Origin: Shimia sp. R10_1
GTDB taxonomy: Bacteria; Pseudomonadota; Alphaproteobacteria; Rhodobacterales; Rhodobacteraceae
NCBI RefSeq assembly: GCF_017744095.1
Contig: NZ_JAGHQX010000009.1
Coordinates: 1-64,000 of the forward strand
Direction of reading: 5' to 3'
Length of the DNA stretch: 64,000 bases
Both the position numbers and the translations under genes were made by a program. Below the pieces are notes generated by a model. The model saw only the letters and a program-made list of their open reading frames with translations, did no database searches and was not told the DNA's origin. This document shows positions 37,881-46,769 of the stretch, in pieces (within the stretch, counting starts at the first letter, position 1; each line of letters begins with the position of its first letter).

Positions 37881-37935
37881 TACCTTTTATCAACCTTTCG
37901 TTCGCAGAATGTTCTGTGTGTATTGGTAAAAGGTA
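37881..37935 (+). promoter_or_regulatory. 5'-UTR stem that would hide the RTX ribosome-binding site
   Basis: TACCTTTTATCAA (37881-37893) pairs over 13 bases with TTGGTAAAAGGTA (37923-37935), with one G-U wobble. The downstream arm contains AAAAGG, the Shine-Dalgarno of the gene starting at 37943. The 29-nt loop holds a small nested CAGA/TCTG repeat. Confidence 0.6.
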
Positions 37936-37942
37936 TTTTGGT

Positions 37943-40357
37943 ATGCCAGAAAACGAGCCGCAGGCGTCGGTCAATCAGGTTATTGGCACGACTGGCGACG
38001 ACTCCCTCACCACCGGCGCGGGCGTGGACAAGCTCAACGGTCACGCAGGAGATGACACCCTCACATCAGGCGCGGGCAATGACCTCGCCGCGGGGGATAT
38101 GGTCGGCAATGAATGGATATTTGTCGATGGGCGCTGGGTCTATAACCCTGACGCCATCGTCTCTAATGGGGACGCCGCTGATCGCAGCTACAATGACGTG
38201 ATTTCAACCGGCGCGGGCGACGATGTGGTCCTGGGCAACGGAGGGGAGGACGTGCTCTCCTCCGGCGCGGGGGATGACACGGTGAACGCGGGCACCGGGG
38301 ATGACACGGTGGACGGCGGCGCGGGGGATGATCTGCTCAATCTGGAAGACGGCCATGATGTGGCTGCGGGGGGCATGGGCGCTGATACAATCAACGCCGG
38401 CGGCGGGCATGACCTTGTTTTTGGCGATTTGGAAAACAACAATCTTTTAAATGGCGCAGGCGGCGGGGCCGCAACACTCAGCCAGATGGCCGCGCAAGGC
38501 GGCTGGGCACTCAGCGATGTCGCAGGCGAAACCGCGCTCTCCCAAGAGGTCGCGACCGAAGCTGGTGAGACCTACACCATCAGCTTTGAAATGGCCGCCA
38601 ATCTGGCTGGCGGTGCGGCCTGTGGCAAGGTCGAGGTGCTGTGGAATGGCGAGGTGGTCGGCACTGTGGAGGCCACATCCGGCGTGTTTGAAACCCATAG
38701 CTTTGAGGTCACCGGGACGGGCGACGCGGGTGGGCTCACGCTGCGCGAACTCGCCCCGCCGGATGTCACGCCCAGCATCAACATGGACGGGCCGATCAGT
38801 TTTTACAGCAAAGAGGTTGCTGTGAATGGCGAAAACGTGGAGGTTCATGCCTTTGCGCCCGGACAGTCAAAACTGTTTCAGATGATTGACGGGCAGCTCA
38901 ACGTGTTTGACCCGGAGACCGAACAATATGAGGTGGCGGGCGATCCTACGGGGCTGCGCATCAATGCAATCGGCTTCAACACCGAAGATGATCTGATCTA
39001 CGGCATCGCCAAGGCCAATGGCGTGGACGCATTGGGAAACCCGGTGTCGGTGCGCGATCTGGTGATGGTGGATGCCGAAGGTTATGCCTATCGCGTGGGG
39101 GAAACCCCTGTGGCCGATTACGTGGGCGATTTTGACAGCGAGGGCAACCTCTGGACGTTTCAATCCAGCCTGAACCGTGTCACAAAAATCGACGTAGACA
39201 CACTGGATGCGCATGGCAACCCACAGGTGATCAACTACGATCTTCCGGATGGCCTGTTCCGTGGGCGCACATACGACGTGGCTTACAATGCTGAGGACGG
39301 CGCTTTTTACGCGGTGGAATCCCCCGGACGCAATGGGTCTGCAGGCGCGGTGCACCGCATTGACATGTCAGATGTGCCCAATGGCGGCAGCCCTCAGATC
39401 AGCTCTGTCCCGATCACCGCCACTCTTTATGACGACAGCATGAGCGCGGGCATGCCCAAAGGCGCCTATGGTGCGGTCTTCATGGATGGCGAAGGCAATC
39501 TGTATTTCGGGCTGAACAACGGCGACCATGATCTGGACGGCAGCACCGGGGCCAACGGCGGCATCTATCGTGTCGAGGTCGATTGGAACGCAGGCACTGC
39601 CTATTCCGAGTTCATGGCAGAAGCGCAAAGCACGGGCAGCAATGATGGCGCCGTAGATCCCCGCGCGCCCGACCCCTTCGCCCCCGTCGATACCGAAAGC
39701 ACTGTCCTGATACGCGAACCGGCGATCCTCAGCGACCAGGGCGGCAATGACGACCTGCGCGGAGGCGATGGCAACGACACGATGTTTGGAGGCGGAGGCG
39801 ATGACAAGCTGCACGGCGGCAGCGACAATGACGCCCTGCATGGTGAGGCCGGCAACGACCGTATCATGGGCGGCGATGGAGATGATCTTGCCACCGGCGG
39901 CGCAGGCAACGACAGTCTCACCATGGGGGACGGTGCCGACACCGCCGAAGGCGGCGCAGGGCGTGACTACCTGCATGGCGAACATGGCGCTGACAGTCTG
40001 ACGGGCGGCGATGGCGACGACAAACTGGTCGGCGGGACAGGTGCAGACACAATTGCCGGCGGCGCAGGCAATGATCACCTCTGGGGCGGCAATTGGTGGA
40101 AAGACGGTGATGCGGACACCTTTGTTGGATCGGCAGGCGGCGGCCGGGACATGATACACGACTTTGAAGTGGACCATGATGTGATCGATCTCTCCAGCTA
40201 TGGCATCGAGTTTGCCGACCTGCAGGCCCATATCCAGGATCAGGGCTGGGCCACCGTGATTGATCTGTCGGCACTGACAGGTGGGGCCAGCAATGACAGG
40301 CTCATCCTGAAATCTGTGGATCCGGACGATCTGGACGAAACAAACTTCTTGCTCTGA
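37943..40357 (+). CDS. RTX calcium-binding secreted protein with a propeller-like core
   Basis: 804 residues from ATG 37943 (AAAAGG upstream). An N-terminal block of GGxGxD-type nonapeptides (about 12-160) comes first. Then come a sandwich-like domain (about 165-290), a region of about 320-590 with repeated strand motifs resembling a beta-propeller, and a second RTX block (about 598-712). The C-terminus holds the usual type I secretion signal (acidic, ending in NFLL). No protease zinc motif or hydrolase active site is visible, so adhesin, matrix or S-layer-like roles are more likely than enzyme. The two following genes encode a dedicated type I exporter. Confidence 0.85.
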   Translation: MPENEPQASVNQVIGTTGDDSLTTGAGVDKLNGHAGDDTLTSGAGNDLAAGDMVGNEWIFVDGRWVYNPDAIVSNGDAADRSYNDVISTGAGDDVVLGNGGEDVLSSGAGDDTVNAGTGDDTVDGGAGDDLLNLEDGHDVAAGGMGADTINAGGGHDLVFGDLENNNLLNGAGGGAATLSQMAAQGGWALSDVAGETALSQEVATEAGETYTISFEMAANLAGGAACGKVEVLWNGEVVGTVEATSGVFETHSFEVTGTGDAGGLTLRELAPPDVTPSINMDGPISFYSKEVAVNGENVEVHAFAPGQSKLFQMIDGQLNVFDPETEQYEVAGDPTGLRINAIGFNTEDDLIYGIAKANGVDALGNPVSVRDLVMVDAEGYAYRVGETPVADYVGDFDSEGNLWTFQSSLNRVTKIDVDTLDAHGNPQVINYDLPDGLFRGRTYDVAYNAEDGAFYAVESPGRNGSAGAVHRIDMSDVPNGGSPQISSVPITATLYDDSMSAGMPKGAYGAVFMDGEGNLYFGLNNGDHDLDGSTGANGGIYRVEVDWNAGTAYSEFMAEAQSTGSNDGAVDPRAPDPFAPVDTESTVLIREPAILSDQGGNDDLRGGDGNDTMFGGGGDDKLHGGSDNDALHGEAGNDRIMGGDGDDLATGGAGNDSLTMGDGADTAEGGAGRDYLHGEHGADSLTGGDGDDKLVGGTGADTIAGGAGNDHLWGGNWWKDGDADTFVGSAGGGRDMIHDFEVDHDVIDLSSYGIEFADLQAHIQDQGWATVIDLSALTGGASNDRLILKSVDPDDLDETNFLL

Positions 40358-40364
40358 TCCGATC

Positions 40365-42440
40365 ATGCAAACCTCGCCACTCACGCAACTAAAACGGTTG
40401 CTACCCCCGCTCATCGGGTTGAGCGCGCTGTCCAATCTCGCCGTGTTGATCAGCCCGATCTTCATGATGCAGGTTCTGGACCGCGTCATCCCTACTGAAA
40501 ATCTGCATACACTTGTCCTACTGCTGGTGGTTGCGGTGGGGGCCTTTCTTTTGCAAGCCATTGTGGATGGGTTGCGAGATGTCACATTGCAATATAGCGC
40601 ACGTTGGAGCGAAACCCTCTGCCTCCCTGAGATCCTGTCAGCCACACCAGAGCGGCGTCAGACATTGATCGCATCGCTTGCGACGCTGAAAAACAGCTTG
40701 CTCGGCGCCACCGCAGTTGCGGCATTGACGATGCCATGGCTGCCGCTGTTTGTGGCAGTGCTTTGGCTCATACATCCTTTGTTTGTCGCGCTTGCCTGTG
40801 CCTTGTTTGCGGTGACCGCAGCCCTGCGGATCATCACCTCTGGAGTGCTGGCGCCACAGCAGTCAGAACTGAACCAGACCGTTGAAGCGGAAAGCCATGC
40901 GCAGCGTGATGCGCAAACCACGCATGCGTTGCGCGGACTGGATACGCTGAGCCGCAACCTTATGTCCAAGCTGACACAGGCGATGGCCAAACGCGCGACA
41001 GTCGAAGATCAAATGACCCCTATGTCCGCCGCCAGCACAGCAGCGCAGAGTTTGCTACGCAACATGGCGCAGCTGCTCGGCCTCAGCCTAGGGGCAGGCT
41101 TGGTGGTGAACGGATCCCTGAGCGCTGGCGGCATGATCGCGGCCAGTCTGATCCTCATGAAAACAGTAAACAGCTTTGAAACCGCTCTCGCGGCGCTGCC
41201 TGACATGCGCGCGGCACTGGCGGCCTATCAAGATCTGCGTGACATACCAAATGCCCCATCGCGTGACGGCACGACCATCGACACCCTTTCTGGCGCGCTG
41301 CGCTGTGAGGGCCTGATCGCGCCCCGTGGTGCAGGCGCCCCACCCAGACTGGACAGGATCAGCTTCCAATTGTCCGCCGGCCAGTGCCTTGCGATCATCG
41401 GCCCTTCCGGCAGTGGCAAAACCACATTGCTGGATGCGCTGAGCGGTGCGCACCCCTGCCCCATTGGGGCAGTCTGGTTTGACGAAACAGAGGTCAAAAC
41501 GCTCTCCGTTGCCAGCCACGCCAAACAGATTGGATTTTTGCCACAACAGGCACAGCTGTTTCACGGCACGCTCGCACAGAACATTGCGTCTTTCGATCTG
41601 GATCTCTGCGACGCGGATGTCATAGCCGCGGCAAAAACCGCAGGGGTTCATGGGCTCATATCCGCCCTGCCTCACTCTTATGACACCGATATCGGCGCCA
41701 TGCCGCATCTGCTGTCCGCCGGGCAAAAACAACGTGTGGCCTTGGCGCGTGCGATCTATCACCGCCCGCGTTATCTTTTTCTTGATGAGCCCAACGCGCT
41801 TTTGGATGCGGCCGGAGAGCGACAACTCTGCGCCGCGCTGGCGCGGCTGAAAAGTGAGGGGACCACGGTGGTTATGGTGCTGCATCGCTCCGGCCTGATG
41901 GGGCTGGCAGATCAGATCCTGTCTCTCGAAAATGGTCGCATGGCCGATTTTGGGACCCGTGGTGAGGTGCTTGGCCGCATGAGCAGCGGCCGACGGCGCA
42001 TCGAGCTGCCACTGCGCGCAACCAGTTTGCAGGATCTGACCGATTGGGTGAGCGCGCAATTCACACGTGCCTCTGATGCGGCACTGTCAAAACGCGCGGA
42101 ATTGGTGGCCACAGAGCTCTTCGCGCTGGCGCATGCAAGCGGGGCCTCTGACGCGGCACGCACGGCGGTGTTCCTGTTTCGCTTCCTCTCAGAGCAAAGC
42201 TGCGAACTCACTGTCACGGAAGCAGGCCATACTGCTGCCGACACCAAAATGCGCAAGGTGGCGGACCTGTTGCGCCGCCCTGACGCAAACATCGCTGAGC
42301 TGCCAAGCGACGAAGCCGCCCTCGCTGTGCTATCGCAAATGAGTGACCGCTTGGACATACAAAATCAGGAAGGACAGTCGGTCTATCGGGCGGCGATTTC
42401 AACACGTACGATCGCATTGCAAGGGGTGGCACGACATTGA
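40365..42440 (+). CDS. Type I secretion ABC ATPase/permease with a C-terminal extension
   Basis: 691 residues. An N-terminal transmembrane domain (about 10-290) of the PrtD/HlyB type is followed by an ATPase domain. The ATPase has Walker A GPSGSGKTT near 346, signature LSAGQKQRVALARA near 449, and Walker B YLFLDEPN. About 145 residues follow the ATPase (from about 545), whereas PrtD-type proteins usually stop near 570-580. The extension is mixed alpha/beta with ELVATELFALAHA and a C-terminal VYRAAISTRTIALQG, and I recognise no family. It is eight bases after the RTX gene, so that protein is the probable substrate. Confidence 0.88.
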   Translation: MQTSPLTQLKRLLPPLIGLSALSNLAVLISPIFMMQVLDRVIPTENLHTLVLLLVVAVGAFLLQAIVDGLRDVTLQYSARWSETLCLPEILSATPERRQTLIASLATLKNSLLGATAVAALTMPWLPLFVAVLWLIHPLFVALACALFAVTAALRIITSGVLAPQQSELNQTVEAESHAQRDAQTTHALRGLDTLSRNLMSKLTQAMAKRATVEDQMTPMSAASTAAQSLLRNMAQLLGLSLGAGLVVNGSLSAGGMIAASLILMKTVNSFETALAALPDMRAALAAYQDLRDIPNAPSRDGTTIDTLSGALRCEGLIAPRGAGAPPRLDRISFQLSAGQCLAIIGPSGSGKTTLLDALSGAHPCPIGAVWFDETEVKTLSVASHAKQIGFLPQQAQLFHGTLAQNIASFDLDLCDADVIAAAKTAGVHGLISALPHSYDTDIGAMPHLLSAGQKQRVALARAIYHRPRYLFLDEPNALLDAAGERQLCAALARLKSEGTTVVMVLHRSGLMGLADQILSLENGRMADFGTRGEVLGRMSSGRRRIELPLRATSLQDLTDWVSAQFTRASDAALSKRAELVATELFALAHASGASDAARTAVFLFRFLSEQSCELTVTEAGHTAADTKMRKVADLLRRPDANIAELPSDEAALAVLSQMSDRLDIQNQEGQSVYRAAISTRTIALQGVARH

Positions 42441-43756
42441 GCCCCGCTGTGATCTCTCATCCATTGGCGCAAGACCGCAGGCTGCCGCCTCATGTGCTGC
42501 GCCCGCTGCACATTGGGTTTGCCTGTATTGTTGCGGGTGTGACCCTGTTTGTTCTTTGGGCCGCACTTGCCCCGCTTTCGACATCCATCCCAACCCAGGG
42601 CCATCTCAATGCCAGTCGCCCCAGTTTTGATGTGCAGCATCCCTACGGCGGAAAGATCGCGGAGATTCACATTCGTGAACATGCCACCGTTACCGAAGGC
42701 GCCCTGCTGATCACTTTGGATGTGACACAGGAACAGGCCGAACGCGCCGCCTTGCAGCGCGCGCTGACCCAAATGATGGAGGAACGGGCCGCCATACGCG
42801 CAGCCGTTGCGGGGCAGCTGTTTGACATGCAGGGCATAGATGCGCTGCGCGATCCCGCACAAATGGCCATCAGACGCATGCAAAATATGGAAAAAGCGAT
42901 GCGGCTGCGCGCGCGCATGAGCTCCGCACAAAAACAAGCACTTGAGGAGCGCGCAGCCTTTCTGGCCCGCAGCATTTCGCAGCGCGAAGCCCAACAGCGG
43001 TCTATGATGGCCCGCAAAGCACGCTATGAGGGGCTGCGCGCGCAAGGTGCCTTTCGGGCGGCCGACATCGACGCCCTGAGCGAAGATATTCTGGAACTGG
43101 ACTCCGCCTTGGAACGGGACCGGGCGGAACGGGCGTCCCTGCGCAATCAAGCGCTGCAGGCAGAGATGCAGGCCACACGCGAACAGGTCGAACATCGCCA
43201 GAAACTGCTGGATCGCCTTGCGCAACTGGAAGAAGCGATACCGCGGCTGCAGCGCCAGGTGCTCGGCCTGTCAGCACGCATCGACCAAGCAGACATTCGC
43301 GCGCCGGAAGCAGGTATTGTGGCCTCCCTTTTCTATGACACCGCCGCAATGGTTGTGGCACGTGGGGATACGGTTTTGACGTTGTCTCGCCCTACCGAGC
43401 GGCATCAAGTCTCTTTTATCGCAAACCCGCAGGTGATCGATCAATTGCACGTGGGCATGCCCGGCCAGCTTACGGTCGCAGCACTGCCGCAACGCAGCCA
43501 CCCTCGGGTCAGCGCGACGATCACCTCTCTGTCACCAGAAGCCCGGCGCAATAGTGACGGGGCGGTGGTGGGCTATGACGGCGTGGCAGAGATCGATGCA
43601 GAGGACCATGCCGCACTGCTGGCACAGCTGGGCGATGATGCAACGCTGACCACGGATATGCCTGTAAGCGTGGTTTTTGCCGGTCGTCAGACCACCTTCG
43701 GCGCCTATTTGGTGGGGCCGTTTTGGGGCTTTTTGGAAAAAGCAATGCAGGACTGA
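42437..43756 (+). CDS. HlyD family membrane fusion protein of type I secretion
   Basis: 439 residues with a TTG start that overlaps the ABC gene's TGA. One membrane helix (about 26-46) is followed by a lipoyl half-motif (HPYGGKIAEIHIREHATV), a long coiled coil (about 100-275), the second half-motif (IRAPEAGIVASLFYDTA) and a beta-barrel domain. It bridges the ABC protein and an outer-membrane TolC-like channel, which is not encoded here. A GTG at 42449 is an alternative start. Confidence 0.9.
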   Translation: MSPAVISHPLAQDRRLPPHVLRPLHIGFACIVAGVTLFVLWAALAPLSTSIPTQGHLNASRPSFDVQHPYGGKIAEIHIREHATVTEGALLITLDVTQEQAERAALQRALTQMMEERAAIRAAVAGQLFDMQGIDALRDPAQMAIRRMQNMEKAMRLRARMSSAQKQALEERAAFLARSISQREAQQRSMMARKARYEGLRAQGAFRAADIDALSEDILELDSALERDRAERASLRNQALQAEMQATREQVEHRQKLLDRLAQLEEAIPRLQRQVLGLSARIDQADIRAPEAGIVASLFYDTAAMVVARGDTVLTLSRPTERHQVSFIANPQVIDQLHVGMPGQLTVAALPQRSHPRVSATITSLSPEARRNSDGAVVGYDGVAEIDAEDHAALLAQLGDDATLTTDMPVSVVFAGRQTTFGAYLVGPFWGFLEKAMQD

Positions 43757-44147
43757 AACCGGCGACCCAATGCGCGTGACACCAACCAAGGCAGCCAGTC
43801 CACTCAAGATACCCTTGGCAAATCTGCGATGTAGATCAAGCTGATCTGGCGCTTAGGGAAAATGCCCAAGCCGATCCTCGGCGCGCCAGTTGGTTTGGCG
43901 GGAGCGATCACGGGGCAAGCAAAGCCGGTTGTGCGCGAGCCCGCTTGAGCGCCCCGAACATAGGCAGGCCGCACCCGAATAGCTCGGCAGACAGAAACAG
44001 GCTCCCGGCGCGGCACCTACCCTTTGATCCTCAGGACGCGGCGCGTCGTCACCGGGCGCTGAAACGTCAGAGACTGACAAAACCACCTCCATTTTCCCCT
44101 CGGTTGCGTGCTTGTTTGCGCAGAGCAATGCAGATAGCTCTTGGCGC
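43757..44147. other. Intergenic stretch with no gene seen
   Basis: These 391 bases between the exporter operon and the pqiA-like gene show no coding bias in any frame, no tRNA and no clear terminator. They mark the right boundary of the RTX/secretion block and must contain the promoter of the next operon. Confidence 0.5.
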
Positions 44148-44585
44148 ATGAAGCTGTTTTTACGCCTTGCGAACCTCTCTTTGTTGCTATTGTTCCCAAT
44201 CGCATGGTTTGCGCCATTGATGCGCGCTGGCCTGTTGCCGATTTTTGGACTGAGTGAGATTTCCATTGTGTCTGGTTTACAATCGCTCTGGGACAGCGAC
44301 GTGGCGCTCGCGCTGCTGGTGACTTTTCTGGCGATTTTTGCGCCTTATGTGAAAGTCATCGGTGTCGCGCTGATCCAGTTTGGGCTGCTGAGGCGCAAGG
44401 TGCTGCCGGTGCTTGAATTCTTGGGCAAGCTGGCGATGGGCGATGTGTTTTTGATCGCCCTATACATTGTGATCGCCAAAGGCGCGGGACATGTCACCGT
44501 CTATACCGGCTGGGGGCTTTATCTGTTTACCGGATGCATTTTGGTGTCACTGGCGATTAGCTATTTGACCCGCAAGCGGTCGTGA
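44148..44585 (+). CDS. Paraquat-inducible protein A (PqiA) family membrane protein
   Basis: 145 residues from ATG 44148. About four hydrophobic helices carry the family pattern FAPYVKVIGVALIQ and LEFLGKLAMGDVFLIALYIV. PqiA-type proteins belong to the MCE-linked lipid-transport systems, which fits the nearby mlaEF genes. This is a single-module version, about one third of E. coli PqiA. It runs into radA. Confidence 0.8.
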   Translation: MKLFLRLANLSLLLLFPIAWFAPLMRAGLLPIFGLSEISIVSGLQSLWDSDVALALLVTFLAIFAPYVKVIGVALIQFGLLRRKVLPVLEFLGKLAMGDVFLIALYIVIAKGAGHVTVYTGWGLYLFTGCILVSLAISYLTRKRS

Positions 44586-44599
44586 TCCAAAACGTCCCC

Positions 44600-45967
44600 A
44601 TGGCAAAAAGCAAAACCCAATTTACATGTTCGGCCTGTGGCGCGGTCTCGACCAAATGGTCGGGGCGCTGTGAGGCCTGCGGCGAATGGAACACCATCGT
44701 TGAGGAAGCGCCTTTTGGGGCAGGCCCCGCTGGCAGCGCGCTTGGCAATGCCAAAGGGCGGCGGATGGAACTGTCTGATCTGGCCACCAAAGAAACCCCT
44801 CCGCCGCGCACCATAAGCGGCGTGAAAGAACTCGACCGGGTGCTGGGTGGCGGGCTGGTGCCCGCAAGCGCCTTGTTGGTTGGGGGCGATCCGGGGATCG
44901 GCAAATCCACGCTGTTGTTGCAGGCCGCCGCGCGGTTTGCGCGCCAAGGTGTGAAAACCATCTATGTGAGCGGTGAAGAAGCCAGCGCACAGGTGCGCAT
45001 GCGCGCCCAAAGACTGGGGCTGACCGAAAGCCCGGTGTTATTGGCTGCCGAAACCAATCTGCGCGATATTCTGACCACGCTGGAGGCAGAGCGGCCGCAG
45101 CTTGCCATCATTGACTCCATTCAAACCATGTGGAGCGACACCGTGGGCAGTGCGCCCGGCTCTGTCAGTCAGGTACGCGCCGCAGCCCATGAGTTGACGG
45201 CCTTTGCCAAACGCAAAGGCATGGCAATCATTCTGGTGGGTCATGTCACCAAAGAAGGCCAGATCGCAGGACCTCGCGTGGTCGAACATATGGTCGATAC
45301 CGTGCTTTATTTTGAGGGCGAACGCGGCCACCAGTTCCGCATTCTGCGGGCGGTGAAAAACCGCTTTGGCCCGGCTGACGAAATTGGCGTGTTTGAGATG
45401 ACCGGACGCGGCCTAGTGGAAGTGGGCAATCCTAGCGCGCTGTTTCTGTCAGATCGCGGCCAGCCCACGCCCGGCAGCGTGGTGTTTGCCGGCATCGAGG
45501 GCACGCGCCCTGTGTTGACAGAACTGCAGGCGCTGGTGGCCCCGTCGCCGCACAGCCAGTCGCGCCGCACGGTTGTGGGCTGGGACAGCGGGCGGCTTGC
45601 GATGATTCTTGCCGTGCTTGAAGCGCGCTGCGGCATCCCCTTTGCAGGGCTCGATGTGTACCTGAACGTGGCAGGCGGCATGAAAATCGCCGAACCTGCC
45701 GCCGATCTGGCCGTGGCCTGCGCTCTGGTTTCTGCGCGTGAAGACAGCGCCTTACCCGCTGACACGGTGGTTTTTGGCGAAATCAGCCTCTCTGGCGCGC
45801 TGCGCGCGGTCAGTCAGACGGAAAATAGGTTGAAAGAAGCCCAAAAACTTGGTTTCTCATCTGCAATCGCTCCGAAGGGCGGCAAATCCAATCCGGTGGA
45901 CGGCATCAAGCTGAACCGGATCGGGGATTTGGCGAGTTTTGTTGGCGAAGTTTTCGGAGCGGGCTGA
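44600..45967 (+). CDS. radA: DNA repair protein RadA (Sms)
   Basis: 455 residues from ATG 44600. The N-terminal zinc finger CSACGAVSTKWSGRCEACGEW is followed by a RecA-like ATPase with Walker A GGDPGIGKST and the RadA-specific KNRFG motif. The C-terminal domain is Lon-protease-like. RadA promotes branch migration in recombination. An in-frame GTG at 44582 overlaps the previous stop and is a less likely start. Confidence 0.96.
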   Translation: MAKSKTQFTCSACGAVSTKWSGRCEACGEWNTIVEEAPFGAGPAGSALGNAKGRRMELSDLATKETPPPRTISGVKELDRVLGGGLVPASALLVGGDPGIGKSTLLLQAAARFARQGVKTIYVSGEEASAQVRMRAQRLGLTESPVLLAAETNLRDILTTLEAERPQLAIIDSIQTMWSDTVGSAPGSVSQVRAAAHELTAFAKRKGMAIILVGHVTKEGQIAGPRVVEHMVDTVLYFEGERGHQFRILRAVKNRFGPADEIGVFEMTGRGLVEVGNPSALFLSDRGQPTPGSVVFAGIEGTRPVLTELQALVAPSPHSQSRRTVVGWDSGRLAMILAVLEARCGIPFAGLDVYLNVAGGMKIAEPAADLAVACALVSAREDSALPADTVVFGEISLSGALRAVSQTENRLKEAQKLGFSSAIAPKGGKSNPVDGIKLNRIGDLASFVGEVFGAG

Positions 45968-46049
45968 GGGCATCTGAGGCACGCGCACATAAATACGCCG
46001 CAAGGCAGGTTGGCCCACAGATTGCGTCATCCAAAAGGGACAGGAATAC

Positions 46050-46604
46050 ATGGAAGGTTTCACCATCATCGATGCCGTTGTGGCAGGCATCATTGTTATC
46101 TCGGCGCTGCTGGCCTACAGCCGCGGCGTTGTGCGGGAAACCATGGCCATTGCGGGCTGGGTTGCCGCTGCTGTGCTGGCCTTCATGTTTGCCGGGTCTT
46201 TACAGCCGCTGGTCAAAGAGGTGCCCGTGCTGGGCGAATACCTCGCCGACAGCTGTGAATTGTCGATCATCGCTGCCTTTGCAGCTGTGTTTGCACTCTC
46301 GTTGGTTGTTGTATCGTTGTTCACCCCGCTGTTTTCCTCGATCATTCAGCGCTCTGCACTTGGCGGGCTCGACCAAGGGATGGGCTTCATCTTTGGTGTG
46401 CTGCGCGGCATTTTGTTGGTGGCGATTGCCTTCTTTGTCTATGAAACCGTGATCACCAGCCAGTCGATTGCGATGGTGGATGACAGCCGGTCTGCCGAAG
46501 TGTTCAGCCGCATCACACGCCAGATTGACGACCGCGACCCGCAGGACGCATTGGGCTGGATCACAGCGCAATATGAACAGCTGGTCGGCGTCTGCGAAGG
46601 CTAA
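46050..46604 (+). CDS. cvpA: CvpA family inner-membrane protein
   Basis: 184 residues. Four hydrophobic helices carry the CvpA pattern DAVVAGIIVISALLAYSRGVVRE at the N-terminus and GLDQGMGFIFGVLRGILLV in the second half. The family is linked to colicin V production, envelope homeostasis and purF. Here purF is two genes away, separated by the TAXI-type gene. A strong terminator follows. Confidence 0.92.
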   Translation: MEGFTIIDAVVAGIIVISALLAYSRGVVRETMAIAGWVAAAVLAFMFAGSLQPLVKEVPVLGEYLADSCELSIIAAFAAVFALSLVVVSLFTPLFSSIIQRSALGGLDQGMGFIFGVLRGILLVAIAFFVYETVITSQSIAMVDDSRSAEVFSRITRQIDDRDPQDALGWITAQYEQLVGVCEG

Positions 46605-46626
46605 GCCGCACTTTAGAAGTTTTCAG

Positions 46627-46656
46627 AGCCCGCACCACATGGTTGCGGGCTTTTTT
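46627..46656 (+). terminator. Rho-independent terminator of cvpA
   Basis: AGCCCGCA (46627-46634) pairs with TGCGGGCT (46644-46651), followed by six T residues. Confidence 0.9.
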
Positions 46657-46769
46657 CTGGGCGAAATTTTTACCCAATTCAGATTTTTAAACGCCGCTCT
46701 CTACTGGCTCTTGTTTGCGAAACCAACGGCGGCTAACGTTCGGAGAAACAAGCTATTTTCGAGCCGTTT

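Noticed and set aside
39737..40090. DNA tandem repeat or CRISPR-like array
   Set aside because: The periodicity comes from RTX nonapeptide coding, not from conserved DNA repeats with spacers.
39368..40645. A 425-codon open frame opposite the RTX gene
   Set aside because: The repeated GGxGxD codons keep the antisense frame open; the product shows only a mirror of the repeats.
43804..44016. Short minus-strand frame in the gap after the secretion genes
   Set aside because: It has no homology, no Shine-Dalgarno and an Arg/Pro-rich composition.
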